64,000 nucleotides of DNA from JAIPFM01 sp964494325 (GCA_964494325.1 CAZBTJ010000001.1:1-64000); one strand, 5' to 3'. Positions 24,228-34,600 are shown, numbered from the stretch's first letter. Program-made: numbers and translations. Notes: a model not told the origin generated them from the sequence alone.

Positions 24228-24887
24228 TCAAGCAAAACTGTTTAAAACGGAAAAGAAGTGACAGATACTTCCCGCCAAGACAAAAAGATGCCAGATACCA
24301 TGGCTAAACTTGAGTTGACGCCATATATAAAATACAACACCAAACGTGTAACAGCATCCCCCGGCCACGAGAAAGACGATGCTGATGAAGGGCAGGGCTC
24401 GAGTCATGGGGACAATGGCGATAACAATCAACCAACCCATCAGAAGATAAAGAGACACCATGAGCTTTCGGAATCGGCCCAGAAAAATTGAACGGATGAT
24501 CATACCCATGAATGCCAAGGTCCAAATCACGCCAAACAAGGTCCATCCCAGAGGGCCTCGAAGGGTTGTCAGAACAAAGGGTGTGTAACTGCCTGCAATA
24601 AGGAGAAAAATCGCCACATGATCCAAACGTGCAAAAAGGGATTTGATCCGTACATTCGTGACACTGTGATAAAGCGTGGAGACTGTATAGAGCACGACCA
24701 AGGAACTTCCAAAGACCGCCGAACCAACAATATGCCACACCGTGCCTTGTTTGCTTGAAAAAACAAGGAGCAGCACCAAGCCCGCCACACTTAATACGGC
24801 ACCCATGGCGTGAGTGACACTGTTAAATATCTCTTCGCCAGGTGTCAATACACGACGCTCAGAATTTTCAGCTCCAGATGTTGCCAT
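24228..24887 (-). CDS. Hemolysin III/PAQR-family membrane protein (TrhA-like)
   Basis: The 219-residue protein has about seven membrane segments. The family start is seen as EEIFNSVTHAMGAVLSVAGL, followed by a YTVSTLYHSV motif whose His is one of the presumed metal ligands, and a late GIWHLFVLAGSICHFF with two more His residues. The bacterial family is named for hemolysin III, but most members act in membrane or fatty-acid homeostasis, so the haemolysin name should not be taken literally. It lies 59 bases downstream of the rubredoxin oxidoreductase gene on the same strand and converges with the esterase gene. Confidence 0.88.
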   Translation of the reverse strand: MATSGAENSERRVLTPGEEIFNSVTHAMGAVLSVAGLVLLLVFSSKQGTVWHIVGSAVFGSSLVVLYTVSTLYHSVTNVRIKSLFARLDHVAIFLLIAGSYTPFVLTTLRGPLGWTLFGVIWTLAFMGMIIRSIFLGRFRKLMVSLYLLMGWLIVIAIVPMTRALPFISIVFLVAGGCCYTFGVVFYIWRQLKFSHGIWHLFVLAGSICHFFSVLNSFA

Positions 24888-24946
24888 GGTTTATGAGTCT
24901 CTTTTCATATTGACATCAATGCTTTCGACCTGCTGATCCCCTTGGT

Positions 24947-26452
24947 TCAGTCACCCTGATCAACTAGAAATGCCAACACAGATGCGATAGAACGAGTGCC
25001 CTGTAAAATGCGGGAACAATCTCGTTTCTGTTCTACGATGTGTTTGACTTGGGCAGAGTGAGATGTGTCACCCAGTAAGATGGCACCGATCATGCGACTG
25101 TCCCTGAAGGTAAACGCGTGATAGTGATCCTTCACAGTCCCCTCAATGATGACATAGCTGCCATCTTCTGCTGTAATACAGCCAATACTGAACAAATCAA
25201 AACCTAGCACCTTGAGCATGTTGGAACGAGCCATGCCCAGAAATTCTGAAGGACTGCCTGCTGCATTGAGCCCGGCCAGGGTACCTTGAAATTGAGAGGG
25301 TGCCCAAATTCCATAGACAATGCCTAGATGCTCTGCCACATCACCGGCCGCATAGATATGGGGCGTAGAGGTCTGTAGATGATTGTTCACCACAATGCCA
25401 TGGTGTACCTCCAGCCCAGCTATCCGAGCCACATAGCTATTAGCACGTACGCCAGTGGAGATAATGATCAAATCGGCCGATACCAATTCGCCGCTCTCCA
25501 AACGCACGCCCCGGGCCCGTTCATCCCCCACAATCTCCTTGACCTTGGCCTTCTGATGCAACTCAATACCAAGCGAACGCACATGCGTCTCCAAAGGCAA
25601 AGCTGCCGTCTCGGTCAGTTGCCTGGGCAACAGCCAACCATACCCTTCCAATACGGCCACACTGGCCACCTTGCCCACCAGAGCACCTGCGGCCTCAAGG
25701 CCCAAGAGCCCCCCACCGATCACAACCACGCGAGCATCAGACCGAGCGTGTTTCAAAATATACTCCGTATCCGGCTTCGTGCGTAAGACCGTCACATTCT
25801 CGCGATTGGCACCCGGCACAGGCGGCACAAAAGGATGGGACCCCATGGCCAAAATGAGTTTGTCGTAAGACAGCGTTTCACCGGTGCGTAGTTTCAAACA
25901 CTGCTGATCCACATCAACGGAGCAGAGTTCAGTAGACAGCATCAGCGTAATGTTTTGGTCTTTGTACCACGGTTCTGGATGCAATGGCAATTGCTCGCTC
26001 CCAATCTCACCGGCCAGATACCGTGTAAGATTCAGTCGATAATAGGGCAACTCCGCTTCTTTTGACAATACTATGATGTCAGCATCGGGCGACGCTTTAC
26101 GAATCGATTCAGCCGCCGAGATGCCGGCAATGCCAGCACCCACAATCACGAAGGTCTGCGATTTATCGTCTAGAGAAACTATCTCAACGGTCTCCGCATG
26201 ATGTACCTCAAACTGATCAGCCGCTGCACCACAAACGGGACAGACTTCGGGCGGCTCTTGGCCATCTGGCACATAGTCGCAGAGAAGGCATCGCCACTGG
26301 GACACAACGTCCGGCACAGCTGGGACAGATTCCTCGTGGGGCTCAAACAAGTCTCTACCCGCCCCACAAAGAACACAACACTCTGGCGCTTCATCACCAG
26401 TATGAATGTAACCGCAAACAGTACAAATCCAGGCCTTGTTTAAAGCAGCCAT
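24947..26452 (-). CDS. Two-rubredoxin FAD/NAD(P)H oxidoreductase
   Basis: Two rubredoxin-like domains open the protein. The first uses CTVCGY and CVLCG, and the second CLLCDY and CPVCG; each would bind one iron with four Cys. A pyridine nucleotide-disulfide oxidoreductase of about 400 residues follows, with FAD-binding GAGIAGISAAESI, the NAD-binding VIGGGLLGLEAAGAL, and a late IYAAGDVAEH motif. The family (rubredoxin-NAD reductase, nitrite reductase-like) passes electrons from NAD(P)H to rubredoxin and on to oxygen- or peroxide-reducing proteins. Having both partners in one chain suggests self-contained electron transfer. GGGAG lies 7 nt upstream of the ATG. The electron acceptor is not shown by the neighbours. 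Confidence 0.85.
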   Translation of the reverse strand: MAALNKAWICTVCGYIHTGDEAPECCVLCGAGRDLFEPHEESVPAVPDVVSQWRCLLCDYVPDGQEPPEVCPVCGAAADQFEVHHAETVEIVSLDDKSQTFVIVGAGIAGISAAESIRKASPDADIIVLSKEAELPYYRLNLTRYLAGEIGSEQLPLHPEPWYKDQNITLMLSTELCSVDVDQQCLKLRTGETLSYDKLILAMGSHPFVPPVPGANRENVTVLRTKPDTEYILKHARSDARVVVIGGGLLGLEAAGALVGKVASVAVLEGYGWLLPRQLTETAALPLETHVRSLGIELHQKAKVKEIVGDERARGVRLESGELVSADLIIISTGVRANSYVARIAGLEVHHGIVVNNHLQTSTPHIYAAGDVAEHLGIVYGIWAPSQFQGTLAGLNAAGSPSEFLGMARSNMLKVLGFDLFSIGCITAEDGSYVIIEGTVKDHYHAFTFRDSRMIGAILLGDTSHSAQVKHIVEQKRDCSRILQGTRSIASVLAFLVDQGD

Positions 26453-26774
26453 CGGTTCTCCCAGAATTCAGATATGAATAAAGCACGGAGTACGCTGTCC
26501 ACCAAAATACTCCCTTTTTGCTTCTCTTGGATATAGACTCGTTTATGATCGCGTCTGCCAAATACCTCTCTGTTAAATCGGAATCATTCAGACCTGTCAA
26601 TCATTTTTTGAGGAACGCCAGGGGATCATTTTTATCTTTTTCGGGAATGGGCCGCAACACATAAATCCCGTGTGTTCACGCCACAGGCTTTACCCCAAAA
26701 AAAAATAGAAGCCAACGTGAGCTAATTGTGTTAATATGTAGTATATCATTAACAACACTACAAGGAGCATTGAA
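26453..26774. other. Divergent intergenic region with an inverted repeat near the oxidoreductase gene
   Basis: This 322-base gap carries the promoters of the two divergent oxidoreductase genes. An AT-rich inverted repeat (TGTTAAT with ATTAACA) lies at 26729-26754, directly before the ribosome site of the Gfo/Idh gene. Nothing else is seen. Confidence 0.5.
26729..26754 (+). promoter_or_regulatory. Inverted-repeat operator candidate
   Basis: TGTTAAT and its exact reverse complement ATTAACA are separated by 12 bases, so the centres are about two helical turns apart. The repeat lies 20 bases before the ATG at 26775 and would block transcription or translation initiation if bound. The binding protein is unknown. 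Confidence 0.4.
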
Positions 26775-28241
26775 ATGAATCACGTCACTCGCCGTCATTT
26801 CCTGGGCCAGAGCCTTTCTACTGCTGCTGGCGTTTATTTGGGATCCCATGTCTCTAGCCGAGCCAGTGCCAAGGGTGCGAATAACGAAGTTCGCGTTGCC
26901 GTGGCCGGAATTCACAATCAAGGCAATGGGCATATCGAGCGTTTCCAATCGGTCGAAGGCGTCCAAATCGTGGCCTTGTGTGATCCTGATTCACAAGTTT
27001 TGGCCCAGCGTGTCAAAGAATTTGAATCCAAATACGGCAAATCGGTTCAGGGATACGCAGACGTCCGTGATGTGTTGGATCGCAAAGATATCGATGCCCT
27101 CGTCATAGCCGCACCAAATCACTGGCATTCACTCATGGCAATTTGGGCCTGCCAGGCGGGTAAGGATGTCTATGTAGAAAAACCTGTCAGCCACTGTGTC
27201 TGGGAAGGCCGGAAGATGGTCGAAGCAGCGCACAAATACAATCGTGTTGTCCAAGCAGGAACACAGCAACGCTCCTGCCCTGCGGTTCAGGAGGTGGCCA
27301 GAGATGTCCAGTCTGGAAAATATGGCAAGGTGCTCTGGATACATTGCTCCAAACTGGGTTCACGTGACCCCATAGGCAAAGTCACAACACCTCAGTCCGT
27401 GCCATCGAACATTGATTATAATCTCTGGGCTGGCCCTGCCCCCATGACCCCTGTAATGCGAAAACAATTCCACTATGATTGGCACTGGCAGTGGAATTGG
27501 GGTGACGGAGAAATGGCCAACTGGGGCATACACTATCTGGACGATGTACGTCATATATTGGGCTCGGATACAGTCCCCACCAAAATTCAAGCCGCAGGCA
27601 ATCGCTTCTGCTGGGACGATAACGGGCAAACCCCCAATATGCACATGGCCCTGGCCACCTATGGTGACATACCAGTCGTCATTGACATCCGCAATCTGCC
27701 TGATCCCCTGCGAAAAGGTGGCAAGAGTGGCGCTGTATATCTGAATTCTCGAGGCAGCAATCATATCGAATGTGAAGGTGCTTCAATTCGTCTGTCACGT
27801 GGGGGTGGTGGCGCTTATAATCGAGCCAATAAAAGAATCCACCAATACGTGGGAGATGGCGGTCGGAGCCACACGCAAAACTTCATCGACGCAGTACGGT
27901 CTCGGCGTCCCAAGGACCTTGCCTGCGAAATCGAGGTAGGTCATCTCAGCACGGTGATTTGTCACCAGGCCAATATCGCCTGGCGAGTGGGCCAAACCGC
28001 CACAGTGGATCAGTGTCATCACGCCCTGCAATCGCATCCAGATGCCTTGAACACATTGACTGATATGCTCCAGCAATTGGGCGGCAACCGGGTCAACCTC
28101 ACCAAACATCCCTTTGTCCTGGGACCAAAACTCACGTATGATCCTGCCAAGGAACAGTTTGTGGGATCACACGCTTCAGAAGCCAATAAATACCTCAAAT
28201 GCACGTACCGCGATCCCTTTGTTATTGGGGACACTGTCTAA
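26775..28241 (+). CDS. Tat-exported Gfo/Idh/MocA-family oxidoreductase
   Basis: The N-terminus carries a twin-arginine signal (RRHFLGQSLSTAAG), so the folded protein is exported with its nucleotide. A Rossmann fold follows (RVAVAGIHNQGNGHIERF, then ALCDPD), and then the EKPVSHCVWEGRKMVEA motif whose Lys is catalytic in the family. The C-terminal half is the substrate-binding domain (HYLDDVRHILG, then RGSNHIECEG). Members oxidise or rearrange sugars and inositols, and Tat-exported ones are abundant in Planctomycetota. ACAAGGAGC gives a good ribosome site about 9 nt upstream. The substrate cannot be told. A URO-D-family gene converges from the other side. Confidence 0.88.
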   Translation: MNHVTRRHFLGQSLSTAAGVYLGSHVSSRASAKGANNEVRVAVAGIHNQGNGHIERFQSVEGVQIVALCDPDSQVLAQRVKEFESKYGKSVQGYADVRDVLDRKDIDALVIAAPNHWHSLMAIWACQAGKDVYVEKPVSHCVWEGRKMVEAAHKYNRVVQAGTQQRSCPAVQEVARDVQSGKYGKVLWIHCSKLGSRDPIGKVTTPQSVPSNIDYNLWAGPAPMTPVMRKQFHYDWHWQWNWGDGEMANWGIHYLDDVRHILGSDTVPTKIQAAGNRFCWDDNGQTPNMHMALATYGDIPVVIDIRNLPDPLRKGGKSGAVYLNSRGSNHIECEGASIRLSRGGGGAYNRANKRIHQYVGDGGRSHTQNFIDAVRSRRPKDLACEIEVGHLSTVICHQANIAWRVGQTATVDQCHHALQSHPDALNTLTDMLQQLGGNRVNLTKHPFVLGPKLTYDPAKEQFVGSHASEANKYLKCTYRDPFVIGDTV

Positions 28242-28293
28242 TGCTATGTCAACAGCCCTGAATTTCTTGCGTAACACAGCACTCGCCACATCT

Positions 28294-29334
28294 TTAGGAT
28301 ACAGAAACCTCGTGAGCGGTTTCAATAAATGCGCGAATCTTAGCCGACGACACAGCACCAGGCATGCCTCCACCGCAGGAGAAAATCAAGCCTTGTGTGT
28401 TATCTAATCCGCCTAAAGTCTCCCGAACACAGGTTTTAATCTGACCCAGCGTACCAAGGGCCAAAATATCTCGCGGTGGAATGTTGCCGAGCAAGGGCAC
28501 ACGTCCCCCGGTCCACTCCCGCATCTCCGTAATGGAGTGCTCGAAACCAAAATTGAACAGGTTTACGCCAAGATCAGCCAGATAAGGCGCACACACCTGA
28601 CCATTGGCATCATTGTGAAACATAATCACGGACACGTCCAAACAATCAAAAGCACGCTTCAGATAGGGCAAAACAAATGTTTCAACGTCCTGGTGTCCCA
28701 GAAACCCCACAATGTCATCCAAGATCAAAACACCATCAATGGTGTCAAAGGTCTCTTTTTGCAAAATGAGCCAGTCACACAAAAATTGCGTGATACGATC
28801 CAATAATTCATGGATACGCTTCGGATCATCATACAATCCCATCATGAATTCTGTGGTTCCCATCAAAAAGGAAGCCACGTTCAAGGGACCCCGTGCCACA
28901 GCAAACCGAATGGCATGACCGGCCGCTTCTATTTGTGACCGACAGGCCTCAAGTCGCTGAAGCACAAAGGGACACAAACCATCTGTCTTTGGATTTGGAA
29001 CGGTCAAACGATCTATGTCAGACAGGGTGTGAATTGTTTTTTCTGCAAACGGCATATCATGGGCATGCCAGATACACTTGGCCCCAAAAGCCGAAGGTTC
29101 TGTACACATGCCATACTCAGCCCAAAAACCCGGCAGAAACATCACCTCCGGAAAGGTCTGAATCGCCTGTAAATTAAGCTCAAACCATTTCTGTTCACTG
29201 GCAAAATAATCTATCGTCTTGATCCCGCCCCACCCTGGCAGCCATGGACAATCAATAATGAAGCCCACGGGAAGCTTTTCCACAGGCTTGCCAGCCGTCA
29301 CAGCCAGCAGTGTTTGCCATTGTTGCTCTGTCAT
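28294..29334 (-). CDS. Uroporphyrinogen decarboxylase (URO-D)-family protein
   Basis: This 346-residue protein has the URO-D/methylcobamide methyltransferase TIM-barrel pattern: an N-terminal LLAVTAGKPVEKLPVGFI, a mid-chain RGPLNVASFLMGTTEFMMGL, VIMFHNDANGQVCAPYLADL, and a C-terminal LIFSCGGGMPG with a possible metal-binding Cys. It is not a typical heme-pathway HemE. This subgroup is often found with sugar or aromatic degradation genes and may act on corrinoid-bound methyl groups, but the substrate is unknown. It lies 57 bases downstream of thiC on the same strand and may be co-transcribed with it. Confidence 0.75.
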   Translation of the reverse strand: MTEQQWQTLLAVTAGKPVEKLPVGFIIDCPWLPGWGGIKTIDYFASEQKWFELNLQAIQTFPEVMFLPGFWAEYGMCTEPSAFGAKCIWHAHDMPFAEKTIHTLSDIDRLTVPNPKTDGLCPFVLQRLEACRSQIEAAGHAIRFAVARGPLNVASFLMGTTEFMMGLYDDPKRIHELLDRITQFLCDWLILQKETFDTIDGVLILDDIVGFLGHQDVETFVLPYLKRAFDCLDVSVIMFHNDANGQVCAPYLADLGVNLFNFGFEHSITEMREWTGGRVPLLGNIPPRDILALGTLGQIKTCVRETLGGLDNTQGLIFSCGGGMPGAVSSAKIRAFIETAHEVSVS

Positions 29335-29391
29335 CTAGCATATTCCCTTAATATGAACACCATAATCAATGTTGTTCTATTATTTCGAAGA

Positions 29392-30702
29392 TTATTCTCC
29401 AGTACAAGCAGCTTCCCGAATTTCCTTATTAACACGTACGCTACACCAGTTTTCGCCGCACATGGTGCAGAAATTGGCACCCTGAACCAGGTCTTTTCGC
29501 TCGCCCTGACATGCTTCATCATACATGCGCGTGGCCGTTTTGGGGTCCATTGACAGAGACAGATGGGTCTTCCAGTCCAAATTACTGCGTGCCGTGCTCA
29601 GGGCAAGGTCCTGGTCTGCCGCACCGGGGAGACCACGGGCAAGATCCGCAGCATGGGCAGCAATCTTGGAAGCCACCACACCGGCCCGCACATCGTTTTC
29701 ATCCGGCAATCCCAAATGCTCTCTCGGAGTCACATAACAAAGGAAAGAGGCACCATAATACGCAGCGGCTGTACCGCCAATTGCAGACGTAATGTGGTCA
29801 TAGCCAGGTGCCAGATCTGTGACTATAGGTCCGAGAACATAAAACGGGGCACCATGACAGATTTCGGCCTGAATCTCCATGTTGTGTTGAATCTGATTAT
29901 ATGGCACGTGACCAGGGCCCTCGACCATGACCTGGCAGCCACGCTCTTTGGCACGGTCCACAAGTTCACCCAGTACACGCAATTCTGCGATTTGAGCCTC
30001 GTCCGTAGCATCCGCAATGGCCCCCGGCCTCAGCCCATCGCCCAGAGAGAAACACACATCGTATTGGGCCATAATATCGCAGATTTGGTCAAACATCTCA
30101 TACAGGGGATTCTGACGCTTATGGTAAAGCATCCACTTGGCAAGCAACGCCCCCCCACGACTAACAATACCAGCAACGCGGTTTTTAAGGAGTGGCAAAT
30201 GCTCTCGAAGCAGCCCAGCATGGATTGTAAAGAAATCGACACCCTGCTCAGCCTGGAGTCGAATCACCTCCAAAATCACATCAATGGTCACTTCTTCAAC
30301 GCTTCTGCCTTGAATCACCTGGTATATGGGCACAGTGCCAAAAGGTACCGGGCACTCGGCCAAGATGTCAGCCCTGATTTGGTTCAAATCGCCTCCAGTG
30401 CTGAGATCCATCATTGCATCAGCACCCACCTCCAGGGCAGCCTGCATCTTGTGCAACTCTCCCTGAACCGAAGACTTCTCACTGCTGGTTCCGATATTGG
30501 CATTGATTTTGGTACTTATAAGCCGACCTATGCCAACAGGCTTCAGGTTGGTCTCCAGGTGTTTGATGTTGGCAGGGATGACAATTTTGCCCTGAGCGAT
30601 GTGTTCGCAGAGAAGCTTGGGCTCCACCTGCTCATATTGGGCCACGGCCTTCATAGCATCAGTAACATGACCTTTTTGTGCGAGTTGCAGTTGCGTAGGC
30701 AT
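29392..30702 (-). CDS. thiC: Phosphomethylpyrimidine synthase ThiC
   Basis: ThiC is the radical-SAM enzyme that rearranges aminoimidazole ribotide to the thiamine pyrimidine. The C-terminus holds the iron-sulfur motif CTMCGENWC (C-x2-C-x4-C). Conserved core stretches include ALEVGADAMMDLSTGGDL, VDFFTIHAGLL, and MVEGPGHVPYNQI. Length from the ATG at 30702 is 436, typical of the short bacterial form. GGAG lies about 7 nt upstream, so the longer frame to 30768 is not used. A TPP riboswitch lies in its leader. Confidence 0.97.
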   Translation of the reverse strand: MPTQLQLAQKGHVTDAMKAVAQYEQVEPKLLCEHIAQGKIVIPANIKHLETNLKPVGIGRLISTKINANIGTSSEKSSVQGELHKMQAALEVGADAMMDLSTGGDLNQIRADILAECPVPFGTVPIYQVIQGRSVEEVTIDVILEVIRLQAEQGVDFFTIHAGLLREHLPLLKNRVAGIVSRGGALLAKWMLYHKRQNPLYEMFDQICDIMAQYDVCFSLGDGLRPGAIADATDEAQIAELRVLGELVDRAKERGCQVMVEGPGHVPYNQIQHNMEIQAEICHGAPFYVLGPIVTDLAPGYDHITSAIGGTAAAYYGASFLCYVTPREHLGLPDENDVRAGVVASKIAAHAADLARGLPGAADQDLALSTARSNLDWKTHLSLSMDPKTATRMYDEACQGERKDLVQGANFCTMCGENWCSVRVNKEIREAACTGE

Positions 30703-30786
30703 TTTTTGCTCCAGAATGTACGCCTGAAAACCATGACGAGGAAAACAAGTAGCGAAATGAACTAACACTAAGTCATTGGCTTTCCT

Positions 30787-30880
30787 ACGCAGGTCTCAGG
30801 CCATTTTTGGCGTTATCCTGATCAGGTTCAAAGGGTATTTATCTCAGGCTGCCATCAATGGGACAACCACCCCTAGCGTC
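30787..30880 (-). ncRNA. TPP (THI) riboswitch in the thiC leader
   Basis: Read on the minus strand, the segment contains the conserved TPP elements: AGGGGTGG, CTGAGATAAATACCC, and TTTGAACCTGATCAGGATAA. A closing P1 stem pairs ACGC(T)AGG with CCTGCGT. No terminator hairpin lies between it and the ATG, so control is probably at translation. The transcription start predicted by the promoter upstream falls at the first base of the aptamer. Confidence 0.93.
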
Positions 30881-30887
30881 GTGTATT

Positions 30888-30915
30888 ATTATAGCCCAAC
30901 TCCCAGGAGCGTCAA
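30888..30915 (-). promoter_or_regulatory. Sigma-70 promoter of thiC
   Basis: On the minus strand, TTGACG (30910-30915) and TATAAT (30888-30893) are separated by 16 bases. The predicted start, near 30881, coincides with the 5' end of the TPP aptamer. Confidence 0.8.
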
Positions 30916-31067
30916 TTGAATAAATCAGGGCTAATAGACGGCAGGCGAAAGAGAGGTGCCCTGCCATGTTTACAGAGTATGAGATGTATGTCATAACTTC
31001 CCTCAAATTACAAGGTTAGATTCATTTGTGATGCCAATGCTTTTCGCCCTTCATATCGATTTGGCGT

Positions 31068-31096
31068 TTGACAATGGCGGTGTTTCACTATACTCT
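31068..31096 (+). promoter_or_regulatory. Sigma-70 promoter of yajC-secDF
   Basis: TTGACA (31068-31073) is followed after 17 bases by TACTCT (31091-31096). The -35 is perfect and the -10 is moderate (TA and final T kept). It lies about 40 bases before the yajC start. Confidence 0.6.
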
Positions 31097-31137
31097 ATGC
31101 GACATATTTTCTCAATTTAGCGAAAGGACATTGATAT

Positions 31138-31569
31138 ATGAAGAATGTTTGGATCATCGCACAGGCCGAAACCGAGGGTGGATCGTCTGTGATTACTTCT
31201 GAATCGATTGGCAGTGGTGATGAGGCCCCCATAACTCAAACCCCCGGGACAAACAATGATGCCAATCAGGGGACAACGACCGCGACCGGCATCTTTGGCG
31301 GCAAGGGCATGCTGATTATCTGGGGACTCATGATTGTGATGATGTACTTCATGATGGTCAGGGGCCCAAAGAAAAAACAGAAAGAACACAAGAAAATGGT
31401 GGACACCCTCTCTAAGAATGACCGCATCCGTACGGTAGGAGGTATCATCGGCACAGTCGTTGAGGTCAAGGGGGATGAAGTGGTGCTCAAGATTGACGAG
31501 TCAAATAACACGAAAATGCGCATCTCAGCTTCAGCTATAGGGAAAAACCTGTCGAAAGACAACCAATAG
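31138..31569 (+). CDS. yajC: Preprotein translocase accessory subunit YajC
   Basis: YajC binds SecDF in the inner membrane. The membrane segment is around residues 58-75 (MLIIWGLMIVMMYFMMVRGP), followed by the family motif KKKQKEHKKMVDTLSKNDRI and the beta-rich VRTVGGIIGTVVEV-like tail. An N-terminal extension of about 55 Gly/Thr/Asn-rich residues is longer than in E. coli YajC. AAAGGA precedes the ATG by about 10 nt. secDF follows 91 bases later, the usual neighbour. Confidence 0.92.
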   Translation: MKNVWIIAQAETEGGSSVITSESIGSGDEAPITQTPGTNNDANQGTTTATGIFGGKGMLIIWGLMIVMMYFMMVRGPKKKQKEHKKMVDTLSKNDRIRTVGGIIGTVVEVKGDEVVLKIDESNNTKMRISASAIGKNLSKDNQ

Positions 31570-31660
31570 GCGTGCATGAACGCTGTCTCGTGACACTGGC
31601 GTTGAATGCAGAAAGTAAGTATTTGAAAACGTTTTTATTAATAGGCATTGGGACACGAAG

Positions 31661-34600
31661 ATGAATAAAAACCTGCTATCGAAAATCGCTATGATTGTGG
31701 CACTGGTGGTTCTTGCGATCTTTACATTGAATCCACCAAAATTTGACAAGCTCAAGCCTGGTATTGATCTGGCAGGTGGCACCAGCTTGATGTATGAAAT
31801 CAATACTGAGGGCCTGGAGTCACATGAGAAGACTGACCTGGCACAACGCATGATCACGGTACTTCGACGTCGTATTGACCCGGCCAATATCCAAAACCTT
31901 GTCTGGCGTGCCATAGGAGATACCCGGTTTGAGATCCAGATGCCTCTGGCCGATGCTGAAACCCTGATCAAACGCGAAGCCTATGAAGAGGCACTGACGG
32001 CAGTGCGCGAGAAGAACGTCAGCCCGTCTATGATTCTTCAGTCACTGAAGAAAACGGAAAATGACCGAACTGCTGATTTTGCCAAATACGGCCAAAATGA
32101 TCCCAATCGTATGGTTATCCTGGAAACCCTGGCCAAGGTTTACGAAGAACAAAAGGCTCTTCAGATCAAGCGTGACCAATATCAGGCAGAGCTGGCCACA
32201 GCAGAAGTGGCCATGACAGCCGCCAACATCAATCTCGACCTGGTCAAAGAGAAGCGTGTGGAATGGAGCAAGCTACCAGCCACAGAGCAAGCTGAGGCAA
32301 TCAAACCCTTTGCTGATCCCAATGTGATCAAGCCTTACTTGGATACCTATACCCTGTGGGCCACTGCAGTGGCTCCACTGACCGACCCCGATCCTGAGAC
32401 TGGTATTAATAACAAGTTCAAAATCGCTGTGCGTGAACTGGACAATTTGAATCTCACGGAAGAACAACTGGTCGCCATACTGGAACTCCCCGAAGATTCG
32501 GATGAACGCACCGCTGGGACTGAGACGCTCAAGAACAACTTCAAGGATCGCCAGGAGCAACTCGTTGCCGCAGTGACTGCCTATGATGACTATAGAGGTC
32601 ACCGAGGGCAGCTTGATGATCCCAAAGACCTCCAACGTATGCTCAAAGGCGCAGGCATCCTGGAATTTCGTATCCTCCCTCAAGTTTCGAGCACTGCCTT
32701 GAACCGCGATGAAATTGAATACTTTGTAGAATCTTTGGCATCAAAGGGCCCATCGTACTCTTCCAACACTGAATATGAGTGGTTTGAGCTGGAAAGTCAA
32801 GATCTTCAGTCCATAAATCAATGGGCCAATCCCCAAGGCGGTATGGCAGCCATCGTCGGAAAGTTTGGCAACAAGTTCTATGTCCTGGCCAGTAACCTCC
32901 CTAGTGAATGCCTGCTGCATACGCCAGGCCAAAAAGACTGGAAACTGGAAAGAGCTCAACCGTCAAGCGATCGCATGGGGCGCCGCGCCATTGGCTTCAG
33001 CTTGAATGACAAGGGTGCCATCAAGTTTGGCGCCATGACTGAGAGTAATAAAAACCGCCCCCTCTGTATCCTGTTGGATGACATTGCCATTTCGGCGCCC
33101 AATATCTCAACCAGAATCGACAAGAGTGGCGTCATTACGGGCTCGTTTACTGACACGGATGTGGCTGATATGGTGAACAAGCTCAACGCAGGTTCCTTGC
33201 CTGCACGCTTGATTGAACAGCCGATTTCGGTCAAAAACATTGGTCCTTCCATCGGTGAAAGTAACCGTGACGACGGTGTCAAGGCCGGCATCATTGGTTT
33301 GATCGTGGTGATTGTCATCATGGCTGTGTACTATCTGTTAGCCGGTATCATTGCCAACTTTGCCTTGGTGTGCAACATCCTTTTTGTACTGGCCATTATG
33401 TGTGTTCTGGAGGCCACATTCACCTTACCCGGTATTGCGGGTATTATCCTTACCATCGGTATGAGTGTGGACGCCAATGTATTGATTTTTGAACGTATTC
33501 GTGAGGAACAAGCCAAGGGCTCTTCTTTGGCAGTGTCCATTAAGAATGGTTACGAGCGTGCATTCAGAACCATTTTTGATGCCAACGTAACCACCTTCAT
33601 CACAGGTGCCATCCTGTACTGGGTCGCTTCTGAAGAAATCAAAGGCTTTGCCATTGTCTTAATGCTTGGTATTGTGTGCAGTATGTTCACAGCCCTGTTT
33701 GTCACACGCATCATTTTTGACTTGCTCGTAGAAAAGAAAATGATCCAGGGCAAAATCAAGATGTTGCGCTTGATCAAAGAACCCAATATCAACTGGATGG
33801 GCACACGCCCTGTCTTCTTTGGGGTTTCAAGCGTTCTGATCATCAGCGGCCTACTCGTCTTCTTCACCCGCGACAGCGGAAAGTATGACATCGAATTTAC
33901 TGGCGGGACGGCTGCTCAGCTCAACTTCAAAGAGGTTCAGGATCGCGATGAGGTAGAACAAACACTTCGCCTCGCGGGCAAGGCTGCAGGTAGCCCCGCC
34001 CTTGAAACCGCTTATGTCTATAGCGTAGGTGACACCGGTAAAGAATTTGAAGTGACCACCACAGAAACCAACAAGACTACTGCCACACTTACGATAGGCA
34101 CGGATGCAACCGTGGACTCTGTGATCAAAGCCATCAAGAAAGCCTCGTCTGGCGACAGGTTCAGTAATCTACGCGTCACAGCAGTGACAGCCGGTACCTT
34201 TGAAGTGGTCACCAGCCAAGTCAATCAAGAGTTGGTCAAGAATGCTCTGACTGAAGCATTTCCGAATGCTCAGGCCATCACAGATCCCACTGTGGACGAA
34301 ATCGTGACCAACACGATTGAACTGGCATTTGGCGATGACCTGGAAAAACAGAACGACCTGGTGCTAACTAACCTCGACTCTGTACGCATCACAGAACAAA
34401 TGGCCATTGATAATCCCATGCTGTCCAATTCTATGGACGGTGCAAAGATTACCTACACCCTGGACCACCCTGCCACACCCGAGCAGTTCAACAAGCGTAT
34501 CAAGAACCTCCGGTTCAAACCAGATATGCGTGATCTGGCTTGGTATGAATATCCTCATACCCTGCTCAGCGAAGAACTGACCACCCTGCCCAAAGACAAG

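Noticed and set aside
29563..30765. Plus-strand 400-residue frame
   Set aside because: It lies wholly antisense to thiC and its leader; the protein has no recognisable pattern.
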